A stretch of 64,000 bases of DNA. It comes from Prosapia bicincta. Lineage: Eukaryota; Arthropoda; Insecta; Hemiptera; Cercopidae. Numbering within the stretch: position 1 is the first letter of the stretch; each line of letters starts with the position of its first letter. Below are positions 32,474 through 44,268 of this stretch, piece after piece. The stretch covers positions 229,659,643-229,723,642 of the forward strand of contig JBAIZL010000002.1 of NCBI GenBank assembly GCA_036971475.1. The letters are read 5' to 3'. Under the pieces are notes generated by a model, which saw only the letters and a program-made list of their open reading frames with translations, was not told the DNA's origin and searched no databases. The position numbers were made by a program, and so were the translations under genes.

Positions 32474-34734
32474 AAAAAACCATAATAGCAACTTTTTTTC
32501 CAACATTCGTTTAAAAATTATGTTATTTTGGAGAAAACTAAATAGTTTTCCACCCAAGAGGTTTGTTATTTTTTTGAAGTTATTTTTTAATGGGACACTG
32601 GTTCTTAAAAATGAATTGTTATCTTTAAAAATATCAATTAGGTTGATATAATGTAGATTCAATAAAGTAGAATAATAATGTAGATCAATAATGTAGATTC
32701 TTTAGCAAATATTGTTTTTCAAATTGGAGCAAAAGAAAAGCAAGATTTGATAAATAATTTAGTAATTTAATATACTAATATGTATTACAAAAAAGAACCT
32801 AGTATTTCTGTAATACAAATAAGGAAAATACCTGGCATTTTATACTTACACTGTTGAAAAGATGACTAGTTAAACCTTTGTATAGTTAGATAGTATATAT
32901 AGTTAATTCTGACAAATGTAAAATCTATGCATCACATCAGCATAGATTCAATAGTACTGTAACTGGTACAAGCAATTTTACTTACTTATTTTTTTACCAA
33001 GAAAATTTAAAGAATAATCTTGATCAAACCATTTACCATCAGAGAGCTAAACCACCTTCCAAATTTACTGTCTGTAAAACCTCTAAACTAGTTTTAGATT
33101 ATTATAAATAACAGGCTTCAAACACAGATTCTTCAAGTGGCTGCGAGGTCTTCCATCCGTAAGATACCTGTAGAGTCGAGCTTCTGATCTATATTATCTA
33201 CAAAAGCCCGGATCTACAGGGTAGATCACGAATGTGCCTTTTGGTGTTTGATAAGTAGTTTTTTTTACAATTTAAGCAACATTCTTATAAATAAGCATGC
33301 AATATATAATGCCCAGTAAAATATGCAGTACCTTTTAATTATGCTTGTTGCTTAAAATTTAGAGACCATGGTAAATATGTCCTACATTTTTTTTACAATT
33401 TGTTTTAAAATAATTGGTCATCAATTTTTGTCAACTTGTAAGATACAGCAGTTGAAATTATCTTTGGGTTAAAACTCTGGAAAAGTTAACTTAGTAAACT
33501 AGGTTAAATCACAAGGTAAAATTTTTAATTCTATATCATTTAAGTCTTGAAATTGTATAATTATTAAAAATTCTTTTCTTGTAGATCAAGCTACATCTTA
33601 AGCTTCGTGTTCAACTATTTCATTATTCATCATCATTCTTGCTTCTTGTTATTGACGTCTTTTGAAGTTAGCTTAACATTTAAAAACAAAATATATAACA
33701 CATACTGAAGTCAGGTAAGTCAAGGTATAGTTATTAATAAGAATATTAAATAATAACCATTCTTTTCTTGTGATATACAGCATATATCTCTCAACTCAGT
33801 TATTACTCTCTTGCTCATAAAATTCAGAGGTTGGTTTTACTTAACGAATCATTTTATAAAATTTTAACTTGCTCTCATAATTACAAAAGTTACTAATGTT
33901 TTATGGCTTATTCTCAATTGCAACAGTAACTTCTTTTCATCAATAATTTTGATATATTTTTGGTAATACTTGACAGAATAAGAATAAACTTAATTTTTTT
34001 TAATTTTCACAAATTTTACTCAAGAATAAGTTATAAACAAGAAACAATCGATTTCAGTTGTCACAAAACATAAATACAAATAAAAAATTAATATAAAATC
34101 TCACTTTCCACACATAATATTGTAAGCAAATAATGCTGTATGTTTAACATCTGTTACATAACGCTATGCTACACGTAACTGCAGCATTTGTAAACATCGC
34201 CCAATGTACCTTACTTGTTTACAATAAACAATGGTTTTACTGTAACATTAACGCCAATAAACATTCCTCACTTTACAAACATTTCTTTTGTGAAGCTCTA
34301 AATGACATGTTTATTGTTTAGAATAAACATGCCTTAGCCTGAATGAACATTCTGTTTATGAAAAGTGATAGTAATCATTTTAAGATAAGAGTTCTGAGAA
34401 TTATTGATCATAAATGTATACATGTGGAATGCGTTGTTAATTATTTCCCGATTTCTTTATGATCATTAGTTGACTTATTACCATTTCTTTATATTACCCA
34501 ATACAACTGAACAGTTGCTAGGCATATTGGAATGTCAAGAATTATACATTTACTTTCTAGTTTCTTTCCTTCATACAATTGACAAATATAACAGCATTTT
34601 TTCTGCAACTTATCTGTATTTTTTTGAGAACTCAGTTTTGAGTAGCAGGCCTATATCTTTGTAGTGATTTTTAGGAAACTGTTTCTTCATACTGCTTTTT
34701 AGTATATTCTTACATTCAGGTTATCACTTAGCTT
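31844..34734. other. AT-rich non-coding stretch with a (TA)n tract
   Basis: Apart from the microsatellite at 32394-32469 I see nothing recognisable. 33110-33230 is less AT-rich (around CGAGGTCTTCCATCCGTAAG) but contains no identifiable frame. Confidence 0.5.
32394..32469. repeat. (TA)n microsatellite
   Basis: About 76 bp of uninterrupted TA repeat. The tyrosine/isoleucine-rich open frame across it is an artefact. Confidence 0.97.
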
Positions 34735-34815
34735 GTAAATATTTTACAACTTGCCTATAGAAGCACTTACTTATATTTGTTAAGGACTGTTGTTTCGGGA
34801 GTTAACAAATATAAA
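34735..34815 (-). repeat. PLE tail fragment (family 3), minus strand
   Basis: TTGTAAATATTTTACAACTT, GCCTATAGAAGCACTTACTT and GTTTCGGGAG match the family-3 tail seen at 42500-42600 and 45550-45650. It is truncated after about 80 bp. Confidence 0.65.
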
Positions 34816-34978
34816 TATTGGGGTTAAGTTTTACAATATTCAAATTTTTTTATTTGTGTTACTATTTACATTTTTTTTATTGGCACATTTTTCTTTTCAT
34901 CACATTTTTGGTTAATTTTGGCTCATTTTTTGGTTAATTTTTCATCACATTTTAGTTGGGGCTACATATTTGGGCATG

Positions 34979-35320
34979 CAGTAGCTGTTGCGCACTGTAC
35001 TACCCCAAGACATGAATATGCCCATAAAACATCCAGTTAGGATTTGGTAAGTTTGGTTTTACTTAGTACTATGTAAAATATTCCTTATGAGTTTCTACAT
35101 CGGCAAAATTGTTTGGTCAATCTTACCTTACATTTATATTTGTATATTTTAATATAGGTACTGTTGTGTACAATTACAACCAAATCTATCCTGACGATAC
35201 TTTCTATGTATATTTTAATATAGATATATAGTAATGTTATTTAAAATTGCAGCCAAATCTATCCTAACTGGATACTTTATAAGTATATTTTCGTGAGCGT
35301 TTTAAATTTTTTTTTTTTTT
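34979..35320. repeat. Satellite-related block (units C and B)
   Basis: GCAGTAGCTGTTGCGCACTG at 34979 is related to 35685-35710. Two copies of the 74-bp unit (ACCAAATCTATCCTGAC...) lie at about 35178-35290. This is an outlying part of the fold-back cluster that follows. Confidence 0.6.
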
Positions 35321-35339
35321 GTATTTGTTATGAGTTTTT

Positions 35340-36550
35340 GCATTGGCCAGTAAAAGTTTGGTAAAAATATAGTCTTAATGACGTTTAACAAATTTTTTTT
35401 TTTAATTACTCGTTATAATGTGTAGAACACCAATATCAACTCTTTTTCCGCAGAAAATACGGAAAGTTCCTTTTTTTCATATTTTAAATGTTAGTCTGTA
35501 ATGGAATGTATAGTGTAAACGAGTCTTATTGATATTGTTGAAAATTTTTTTTTAAGTACTTATTTTAATGTGTAGAACACGAATACTGTATTAACTTTGT
35601 CCACAGAAAATACAAAAAGTTAATTTTGTGCACATTCTGAATGATAGTCTGTAATAGCATGTATACCATAACTGGCCGCACAGTAGCTACAGCACACTGC
35701 ACTACGTCAAAGTAAATTTAAAGTCTAAATATTTAACTTTTGGTTATAGTTTTATACAACATTACTATATACCTACATTAAAATAAACCTATGAAGTATC
35801 CAGTCAAGATACATATGGTTATAATTATATTCAACTTTACTATCTACCAATATTAAAACATACCTACGAAATATCCAGTCAGGATAGATTTGGTTATAGT
35901 TTTATACAACATTACTATATACCTACATTAAAATATACCTATGAAGTATCCAGTCAAGATACATATGGTTATAATTATATTCAACTTTACTATCTACCAA
36001 TATTAAAACACCTACGAAATATCCAGTCAGGATAGATTTGGTTATAGTTTTATACAACATTACTATACACCTACATTAAAATATACCTATGAAGTATCCA
36101 GTCAGGATAGATTTTATTGTAATTTTCTGCATCGCCAATAAATTGAAATATTTACCAAAATTAGAACCAAATCTATCCTAACTGGATACTCGTAGGTATA
36201 CTTTAATATAGGTAGATAGTAATATTGAATAAAATTATAACCAAATCTATCCTGACTTGATACTTTGTAGGTATATTTTAATTAAGTATATAGTAATGTT
36301 GCATAAAATTACCACCAAATCTAGATGTAGTGCAGTGCGTTGTTTCTACTGCGCATCCGGTTCACGGTATAGGAACATACATACCATTACAGTCTAACAT
36401 TTAAAATATGAAAAAATTAACTTTCCAAGTTTCCGCGGAAAAAAAAGTTGGTATTCGTGCTGTATACATTAAAACCAATATTTTAAAAATAAACAAAATT
36501 TTAAAAAACCAACGACATTAAGACTATATTTTTACCAAATTTTTCAACCG
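35340..36550. repeat. Fold-back element built on a satellite array
   Basis: The left half carries GTAAAAATATAGTCTTAATG near 35360 and two copies of a roughly 115-bp unit A (about 35399-35512 and 35552-35665, AATGTGTAGAACAC...AAATGTTAGTCTGTAATG). Unit C (CAGTAGCTACAGCACACTGC) and five B units come next. The right half has, in inverted order, B units (36165-36320), unit C (36328-36356), unit A (36372-36480) and ATAAGACTATATTTTTAC-like sequence near 36525. The whole is a large imperfect palindrome centred near 36130. No coding sequence was found. Confidence 0.7.
35742..36115. repeat. Dimeric satellite, 75-bp monomer in 150-bp repeats
   Basis: Five monomers start at GGTTATA 35742, 35817, 35892, 35967 and 36040 (periods 75, 75, 75, 73). 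Monomers 1, 3 and 5 are alike (ATAGTTTTATACAACATTAC), and 2 and 4 are alike (ATAATTATATTCAACTTTAC). The true repeat is therefore a 150-bp dimer. The same monomer occurs inverted at 36165-36320 and singly at 35178-35290 and 37085-37180. Confidence 0.88.
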
Positions 36551-36865
36551 TAATCGCTCATCTGGCTAAATAGCATAATTACCAAATACAATTACAAATT
36601 ATCTGGTTTAGATGTATTTGGTTAAAATAAAATCAACTTGAGTTAATGGTGCGCCACAATAAGGTTTATATCTATTATTGTGTTTTGTTAATACAAAGAA
36701 TAATTTTTGCAAACGAGATATCGATTTTACAAATAAAAAAGTTACACCTGCTGATGTAGAAACATTTTATTTATAAGCCAAAAATAATAAAACCTTCTAG
36801 TTATAAAATCAAGTTTTAATTTTTGTAAATCAGATCACTTCATTAGAATATAGTTATATAGGGTA

Positions 36866-37440
36866 AAAATGCAGAAGCTCGGCGCCATACGATATTTTGG
36901 GAAATGGTTTAACACCACCAAATAGGACGATATCCACAAGAATTTGTTTTTAATTGACCTCGGAAAGTTACTTTTTTTCAATTTAAAGTACCGTAAAAAA
37001 TTCAGCGCAGATGTAGAAGTTGTGAAAAGGCGCAGAGTGATACAAATGCTTCCTGATGTTACAACTGTATTTCAATGTATAAAATTAAAACCAAATCTAA
37101 CCTGACTTGACACTTTTTCGGTATATTTTAATATAGGTATACAGTATTGTATAAATTTAAAACCAAATCTATCCTAACTGGAGAAGTTGTTTCTCAAATA
37201 TCTACACACGTAAGGTTGCGTGAAGTACCGCGTACAACCTTATGCGCAGCACTGTAATGTAAGTATCATTCCGCGCCTATTCACAACTTCTACATCCGCA
37301 CTGAATTTATTACCCTACTTTAAATTGAAAAAAAGTAACTTTCCTACGTCAATTAAAAAAAAATTCTTGTGGATAACGTCCAATTTGATGGTTTTGAACA
37401 ATTTCCCAAAATATCGTATGGTGCCGAGCTACTGCATTTC
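36866..37440. repeat. 575-bp inverted repeat (fold-back element)
   Basis: The arms 36866-37045 and 37262-37440 are inverted copies at roughly 85-90 percent identity by eye. Matching blocks include CCATACGATATTTTGGGAAA with its mirror TTTCCCAAAATATCGTATGG, and GATGTAGAAGTTGTGAA with TTCACAACTTCTACATC. The 215-bp loop holds two B-type satellite monomers. The open frame at 37220-37462 is a by-product. Confidence 0.85.
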
Positions 37441-38820
37441 AACCATAATTTCAACAGAATAATTTATTGTATTAATTTCCTTTCCGCCACTTACACTCCA
37501 AAAATTTAAATTTAAAAAAAACACCATTTATTATTTATCAACATAAGTCCAAGGATTATTGGTATCAAATGAGGTACTTATTGCTGTAAAAAATAAATCT
37601 ATATTGGAGAATAGTTACAAAATAATAAAACTATAATTTATTTGGTTAGGACAGATTTGGTTTATGTATACAAATATTAACAATCTACAATGTAAATTGA
37701 AGATTTGCATGAAACTGCCTTATTGTTACATGATGAGATGTTAAAACATAAGACTTTATGAGTTACCTTATGTTACTAGATTTTATTTCCTTTTTTATAA
37801 CAAAATTTAGCTAAACTGGATACTTTATAAACATATTTTAATATACTTTTATGACAAAAATCAAAGGTCGTGGACCAATAGTAAACTGTTACTATCCACA
37901 GTACATTTCACACCTTACAAACCTTGCTTGCCCTGGACTTTAGATACATAAATTTCTTTAGTAATTTCGGAAAGAAGATGTATTGTAATATTTGAAATAC
38001 AGTAGTATGTTTGTTAATTAGGACATATGTTTGAGTAACACATGTGAATACAATAAAAATTCAAAAACTGCAATTTTTTGGCCAGTTCTCCTAGTGAAAG
38101 TAATACGGAGCCAGTTTAGAAATGTAATTTTTTACCGTAATATTTTTTCATTTTATATAACAGATTTTAAAAAATTAATATTGAATATAATTTTAATTTT
38201 TTAGCAAGATTTTCTTTTAAATCAGACTATTATACAATTTATTTAGTATGCATCATTACGTATTATTGTAACTGAGTTGTATGAGTAAACTCTAAAAATG
38301 ATTTTCCTAACTAAAAAAAATTAATTTTAAAAATATGAATGCCCAAATGATAGTAATTTTAAATGATTATTATCTTTATTTGTTTAACCCTGGGTATACT
38401 TTACCTACTTACTATTTTTGTTAGACCATGTTTAACCTCATAGCAAGTACAATTAATGCCTATAAATTTGAAAATAAAATTTACTTTTCACAACATAAAT
38501 GTTCATAAGCAAGGAGAAAATAAATACAAAATATTCTACTAAGGTATATCTGTAACATACAATTTACTCAATTTGATGATTTAAAAAAATAGCTTTGTTC
38601 ACTAAATCTACAAATTTTGGAAACTACTTACAACCAATCATACACATACAAAACGTCACATCTCCAATAGCTGTAACGATAATAAGGGTAGAAAAACAAA
38701 TCATTTCTTACAGAAATGAGTAAGAAGCCCAAATATAGGCTCATAGCTGTTGAAACCTATATACATCTCCATTTCTGAGCCTATACAGGGATTAGTAGTA
38801 ATTTGTAAATTTTTAAGTAA

Positions 38821-38900
<80 letters not shown>

Positions 38901-40554
38901 TTGGTTGGTAAAGATTATTGGTTTGATTTTTCTTACTGGCCCATAAGTTGTAACTCGGAGTTTATTATAAAATAAAACTTTGTTCTACTTTTACTCATGT
39001 TAGTACAGTGGTTTTATACACATTTTTCTATTCAAATATTTAAAATTAATCAAATAGTTTTCACTAGAATAAGATAATCTTTTAACAAACATGATTAATT
39101 AACATATAATGTACCTTTAAACAAGGGAGTTAATTAGGATACTAAAACAATTTGTACATCAACTCACCTTCCAGCGTATTAATTTGTTCACAGTTTCTTA
39201 TTGATCGCAAAGTAGTAAAACTGCAGCTATTACAATTGAAACAGCTGTTCTACCTTTTAAAGTTTATGCATACTAGATAGAAAACCTCTTCTTTCTTTTT
39301 TCGTTGTCCGTGTGGCTATTCACGCAAACAAGCTTATCCAATGAAAGAAAGAATTCCTAGAAGTGAACAGTGGCTTCTAACGAACCCCAGCCAAATTCAC
39401 CCTCATGGGTGTGGCTGAAATACAATAATATATCACAATATCCATGGCTAGAGAAGTATACTTGCAAAGATTGTTAACTAATGATTTGGTTGCTTTATTA
39501 TTGATTCATTGGCTACTTTACAATTACTGCAAAATTATTATAATTAAAGTCTAATGTATAACGTAATTAAAGTGAAAATTGTTTATATATTTTGTGAAAT
39601 TTTATATTTTTTCCGAGAAGCATTGTATATTAATTTATTCTTGATTTTTACTTAAAACTATTCCTGCGCCTACAGACGGTATATATAAATTAAACTGATT
39701 ATATGTGTGTCTAAAATTGTTTATCATATATAAGATATGCTTTGTCAATCAACAAATATGAGCTGCAATGATATTATACAATTAATACTTTTCAATTTAA
39801 TTTAAATACATTAGGTTTTATTATTAAACGATATATATACTTTCGATTTGGCAGTCTCCAAACCTTTTAAACTTTATTTAAAAAATTATGGAAATGTTCT
39901 CTTGAGCCGTTATTTCAAATACTTCTCGTAAACTACATATGAAACATACCTTACAGTGTTTATAACTATAATATATAAATGGCTGTAACGCCTAGTATCC
40001 GTGTAACGAATTTTGTTTTTAACCTGGCCTGTCCGTAAATAAACATTTCACAGATTGAACGTCACATTTAGTTTTGTAGGTTATCTTTGTATCTAAAACG
40101 TTACTACATTATAAAAATATAAACTATTACTAGAATGAGACTTGTTTTTTGTAGTATAAGGAAATTAGCTATAGAGATTGCCATATTTTTAGCAGGCATC
40201 GTAACTGATCTTTTGTCAAAATTTAAACAAATAATGATGTTTTAAAACATTAATTTAAGGTTATTTTGCACGAATTATAAGTTAATGTTATCAAAAGATA
40301 CTGTTGCTGTTCAAAGTCTGGTAGAACTCAATTTTATTTTATGTTTGGATATCACCAATAAATAATTACAATTTTTGTTAGATAGGTTAATAAGGTTGTT
40401 TCAAATTTGTAGTATCATTTAGTGATCTTGGGTATAAAAAGAAATTTACTAAAACAATAAATAAAATTTGTTAAAAATTAAATTAGTTCAATAAGGGATA
40501 AACCTTGTTTAAATATTCTGATTTTTTAATGCTTATAACAAAATCACTATTTAA
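37441..40554. other. AT-rich non-coding stretch with a (TA)n tract
   Basis: A B-satellite fragment lies at about 37805-37850 (AAACTGGATACTTTATAAAC). Otherwise nothing is recognisable. 39330-39420 is locally richer in GC (GAACCCCAGCCAAATTCACC) but has no identifiable frame. Confidence 0.5.
38825..38897. repeat. (TA)n microsatellite
   Basis: About 73 bp of uninterrupted TA repeat. Confidence 0.97.
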
Positions 40555-40640
40555 TCACTTTAACATTTGCCTTGTTTATGTTAATGTTTAAGTGATTAAT
40601 TAAGTTTCACCGAACGTAAGGTACTACAAAATTAGAAAAT
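40555..40640 (+). repeat. PLE tail end (family 2)
   Basis: TTAATCACTTTAACATTTG is followed by GTTTAAGTGATTAATTAAG, TTTCACCGAACGTAAGG and ACTACAAAATT. This is the outermost part of the family-2 tail as a short palindrome. The central GACTATCCGAAC block is missing. Confidence 0.6.
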
Positions 40641-41240
40641 CACTATGTAAAGATCTAATCTGGGCTAGAATAAATTTGCTCACTAAAGAAATGCATCATG
40701 CCTTAATAAAAACTTCATATACAACTTGAACAACAATTTAACAGATATATTGAGACAGAATGTTTTCGACTTATAACCCCCAATTATCATCAGAATAGTA
40801 CACAAAAATGTTGATATTTTCTCGATCTCACACATTATGGATATAGTGAAAAAATGTTATACCTGGTGGTGTTACACATTCTAAGGAAAAACAAAATCAT
40901 CGTGTTGTTGCTTTAAAAATTAAATATTTTGGAAAAAGATGACTAATTATGACAACATTTTTGAAAAAGAGACAAAAAACTTAGTTTTTTCAGTTGTACA
41001 TCTTGAGGTTTTCATAATTAATGTTTACTTAATAATACCAATTACCAAAAAACCACTAATTACTGTATTTTTGTCAGCAAACAAGGTACATTGTAGATCA
41101 ATGTTGACTACAGCATTGAAGAATGTACTGATCTAGTGAAACATGCTTGTGCCTAAAATCATAACTAAGTAGCAGTTTTTTGTCAAGTGGTATCAATAAG
41201 TATACATTTTTAATTATTCCATTTTCACTTGAGTTTTTAA

Positions 41241-41472
41241 CTAAAAACACTTGTAAATATGTTACACTTGTCTATAGTAGCACTTACTTTTTAATTGTTC
41301 AGGACCACTGTTTTGGGAGATGTCTTATTGTCAACTCAGACCCTAACTCAATGAGGTTGTTACAGTCGGAGTTGACAAAAGGACACATCTTCCAAAACGG
41401 CCCTTAACAATTATAAAGTAAGTGCTACTATATGCAAGTGTAACATATTTACAAGGGTTTTTAGTTAATAAG
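41241..41472. repeat. PLE tail (family 3) inverted pair
   Basis: 41241-41342 (AACACTTGTAAATATGTTAC ... TTGTCAACTCAGA) is the inverse of 41371-41472 (GAGTTGACAAAAGGACACAT ... TTTACAAGGGTTTTTAGTTA). A 28-bp centre separates them. The right arm carries the TTGACAA-hairpin-AAACGGCC layout of the family. Confidence 0.8.
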
Positions 41473-41509
41473 TTTACATTAACCCTAAATTTACAAAACA
41501 CAAAATTTA

Positions 41510-41672
41510 ACTAAAAACTTTTGTACATATGTTACAGCTGCCTGTAGTAGTACTTACTTTTATGATTGTTGAGGATGGCAGATTCAAGATATGTGTTCCA
41601 TTGTCAACTCAAACTGTTACAAATGTTTTAGTTAATAACTAATAGCTCATGACAAGATGAAATCAACTAATA
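41510..41672 (-). repeat. PLE tail (family 3), minus strand, with partial inverted copy
   Basis: AACTTTTGTACATATGTTAC ... TCCATTGTCAACTCAAAC is a family-3 tail on the minus strand. It is followed at 41618-41672 by the outer end of another copy in plus orientation (TTTTAGTTAATAACTAATAG). Confidence 0.65.
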
Positions 41673-41737
41673 CCCAAAATATGTTAAAACTTGAGGGTTT
41701 CTTCAAAAAACAGATCAATGTTGTAAAAAAAATTATA

Positions 41738-41880
41738 TTATAAATATTTGTTGATTCCATCTTCATGTGAGTTACTAGTTTTCACTAAACAATTATAAAT
41801 ATTTATAAACTTGCCTATAGTAGCACTTAATTTTAAGTTTATAAATATTTATAATTGTTTATATTATAAAGTATAAAAAG
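41738..41880 (-). repeat. PLE tail outer end (family 3), folded
   Basis: ATTTGTTGATTCCATCTTCA, TGTGAGTTACTAGTTTTCAC and GCCTATAGTAGCACTTA mark the outer edge of the family. It is followed by an inverted copy of AAACAATTATAAATATTTAT. Confidence 0.65.
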
Positions 41881-42455
41881 GGCACTGAGAAAAAAATTTC
41901 TCAGTGTATGTAAATTACTTAATAAGTGAATTGACATATATCTTATTATAAACAAGATTAAGGCTATCCCTTACTTAATAGGTCAGCGGTTAACCAAACC
42001 TATCCTTACTGAAATATAGCGATACTATGTTATGTGAAATATAGCCATATCTATGTTATTGTGGTGTTGTACTTCTCCGGGCAATTTTTTAAAAATATGA
42101 ATGGTCTTGTGATACAAACACCAAATTGTTACTTGAAGGTTTGTCAGATATAAAAGAAAAGAACAAAAAGTGAAATTTATATTCATAGTTATTTTATTGA
42201 TTACGATAGAACAGAAATCATGGAAAAACTAAGTCTTTATAATAAAAGTACAGAAAAAATCAGAATATTTGAAATAGTTATCTGCAAGTCTTAACAATGA
42301 ATCTCTTTATTTTAAATAAAATTCAAAAACACTAACTGAATTAAGGGCCTTTTGATTTTTTTTTTTTTTTTTGCTTATATATTCCTACATGATTAATTTT
42401 AAAGAGTCCAAAATTAATAATTATATTATTTAAAACTTCCTTCTCGAATTAATAT

Positions 42456-42713
42456 ATTTTTATATTTGTTGATTCCTCTTCACATGAGCCACTAGTTTTC
42501 ACTAAAACACTTGTATATATTTTACAAACTTGCCTATAGTAGCACTTACTTGTATTTGTTAAGGGTGGCTGATTTGGGAGATGTGTCCCTTTGTCAACTC
42601 AGAAAATAACTGACCTTTTGGTTGTTTAAGTTTAGTGTGGGGTTGGGGTAGGGTGGGAATATTAGGTGTATTTTTAAAAAAATATGGGGCTATAACGTCA
42701 AAAAGTGTATGTT
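42456..42713 (-). pseudogene. PLE 3' end (family 3), minus strand, outer part
   Basis: This runs from the outer edge (ATTTGTTGATTCCTCTTCAC) through the tail (GGGAGATGTGTCCCTTTGTC) into the end of the GIY-YIG coding region (GGTAGGGTGGGAATATTAGG, matching the CCACCCT...AATATCCCACC part of the plus copy at 44090). It is cut at 42714 by an insertion. The coding part resumes at 43359-43363. Confidence 0.7.
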
Positions 42714-43358
42714 AGATACGGTTGGAGATACAAGTTTTCTTCTAGAGGGGGCACAAGATTGCCCTGGAGGTGTCAATTGGGATCCGGGGGTACCTCCCAA
42801 AATAGAGATCATTTAAAAGCTTGTTGAGATTGAGTCAAAAATTTTCATTATAATTTACATGTTTTAAACTACTTTTTTTTTATTAGTAAGTTAGGGTATG
42901 GTATTCGAAGGTATGTGTCTCATAGTACGCAATTTGGAGGTTTTTAGACTTACAGCATTGCAAAATTGAAAATTTTTCAATTTTTTTCCAATTTTGTATA
43001 GTTATAACTCTAAAAATATGCCTGATTTGGTTTCTATGAGAATCTTAACATTGAATACCAAACGTTTTTTGAAACAATTCCAAAAATTTCATTTTGAACA
43101 TCATAACTTGTAAGATTAAAATAAAGTTCATATTTTTTTAATCACTTAAACAACACTTCATATTTTTCTTTGAACTTACAGACATATTTAGAAAACAACT
43201 TGCGTACCATTAATATGACAACTGATACTGCCAAGTATTTTTTCTTATCAGCACTATTAATATTTTTGTAATATATTAATGAGTTTATTGCTAGCTTTTG
43301 ATTATTAAAAAAAATATACTTCTAGATACCCTTCCCTTGCCCCCTCTTAACTCCGCAC
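42714..43358. mobile_element. 645-bp unidentified insertion in a PLE copy
   Basis: The PLE sequence is interrupted between ATGTT (42709-42713) and ATGTT (43359-43363), consistent with a 5-bp target duplication. The intact copy near 48975 lacks the insert. It starts AGATACGGTTGGAGATACAA and ends CCCTCTTAACTCCGCAC. Weak inverted similarity near the ends (TAGAGGGGGCACAAG versus TTAAGAGGGGGCAAGG) hints at a DNA transposon. No coding frame. Confidence 0.55.
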
Positions 43359-43530
43359 ATGTTGAGTTTTAATGTAATTGGGTGATAAGTATGTGTATTG
43401 GGTGTCATTTGAAATGTTTGTATGTATGTTTTTTATTCTTTGGTTGTGTGGCGTTGGTTATTTTTGTTTGGTTTGTGTAGAATTTGTAGTTTCATTATGT
43501 TTATAGGTGTACACAAATATAACATCAAAC
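43359..43530 (-). pseudogene. PLE GIY-YIG coding end (family 3), minus strand
   Basis: Continuation of the copy at 42456-42713 beyond the insertion. GAGTTTTAATGTAATTGGGT ... TTTGTTTGGTTTGTGTAGAA is the inverse of the GIY-YIG C-terminal region readable at 43930-44040. It stops near 43530, beside a small fold-back. Confidence 0.65.
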
Positions 43531-43889
43531 CTACAAATTGAATAGCAGGTTAGCTTCATAAATGAAAGTTTCTCATTCACAGCAAGTTAATAGGGTTCAC
43601 TTAGTTCTTCTAATAATTACTTATGATTTAACCAGGGACATCACGATTATTACAACAACCAACTTTATTTAACCTATTAGATGCAGTGGCAGTTAAATAT
43701 TGGAATGGAGATACTCAACACTTATATAGATAAGTTGATATATTTATCTGTATCTTACATACTGCTAACAATTATTTATACCAGTGAAGTCTGGGAAGGT
43801 ACAGTAACATTCCTCAAGAAAAAACAGAATGTGATTCAGAACTGTCTGCTCACTACTCCAAAATAATGACTACATAAACATTAAACATG

Positions 43890-44231
43890 ACTACATAGAC
43901 ATAACATCTAACCTACAAATTCTTCATAAACAACACAGAAATAACCAACGCTACACAACCGAACATTACGAAATATACAGACACTTCAAACTACACCCTA
44001 CACACACACTCAATACACAATTACATTGCAACTCACTCACACTTTTTGACATCATAACTCCTAATACTCACAAAATACACCCACACCACCATAATATCCC
44101 ACCCCCACCCTAATACCCTAACTTACGTAAACCTTGAGATCAGGGACACATCTCCCGAAACGGCCGTCCTCAACAAATATAAGTAAGTGCTACTATAGGC
44201 AAGTTTGTAAATATTTACAAGTGTTTAATAA

Positions 44232-44232
<1 letters not shown>
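43890..44232 (+). pseudogene. PLE GIY-YIG end and tail (family 3), plus strand
   Basis: The frame reads NNQRYTTEHYEIYRHFK and NSLTLFDIITPNTHK (about 43950-44070). This is equivalent to LNTLEKFEIYR...HIHFDHI at 1050-1145, the C-terminus of a GIY-YIG nuclease. The tail then reads CTTGAGATCAGGGACACATC, TCCCGAAACGGCCGTCCTCA and AAGTAAGTGCTACTATAGGC, ending TTTACAAGTGTTTAATAAAT at a (TA)n tract. It faces the minus-strand copy at 42456-43530. Confidence 0.78.

Positions 44233-44233
<1 letters not shown>

Positions 44234-44265
<32 letters not shown>
44234..44265. repeat. (TA)n microsatellite at a PLE end
   Basis: About 32 bp of TA repeat directly after the PLE outer end. Confidence 0.95.

Positions 44266-44268
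<3 letters not shown>

Noticed and set aside
32288..32662. 124-codon minus-strand open frame
   Set aside because: The middle is (TA)n and the flanks are AT-rich with no motif.
35742..36115. Regular 75-bp repeats as a possible CRISPR-like array
   Set aside because: The repeats are contiguous without unique spacers, and the host is a eukaryote; this is a satellite.
37220..37462. 80-codon open frame
   Set aside because: It lies in one arm of a fold-back repeat whose other arm has no matching frame.
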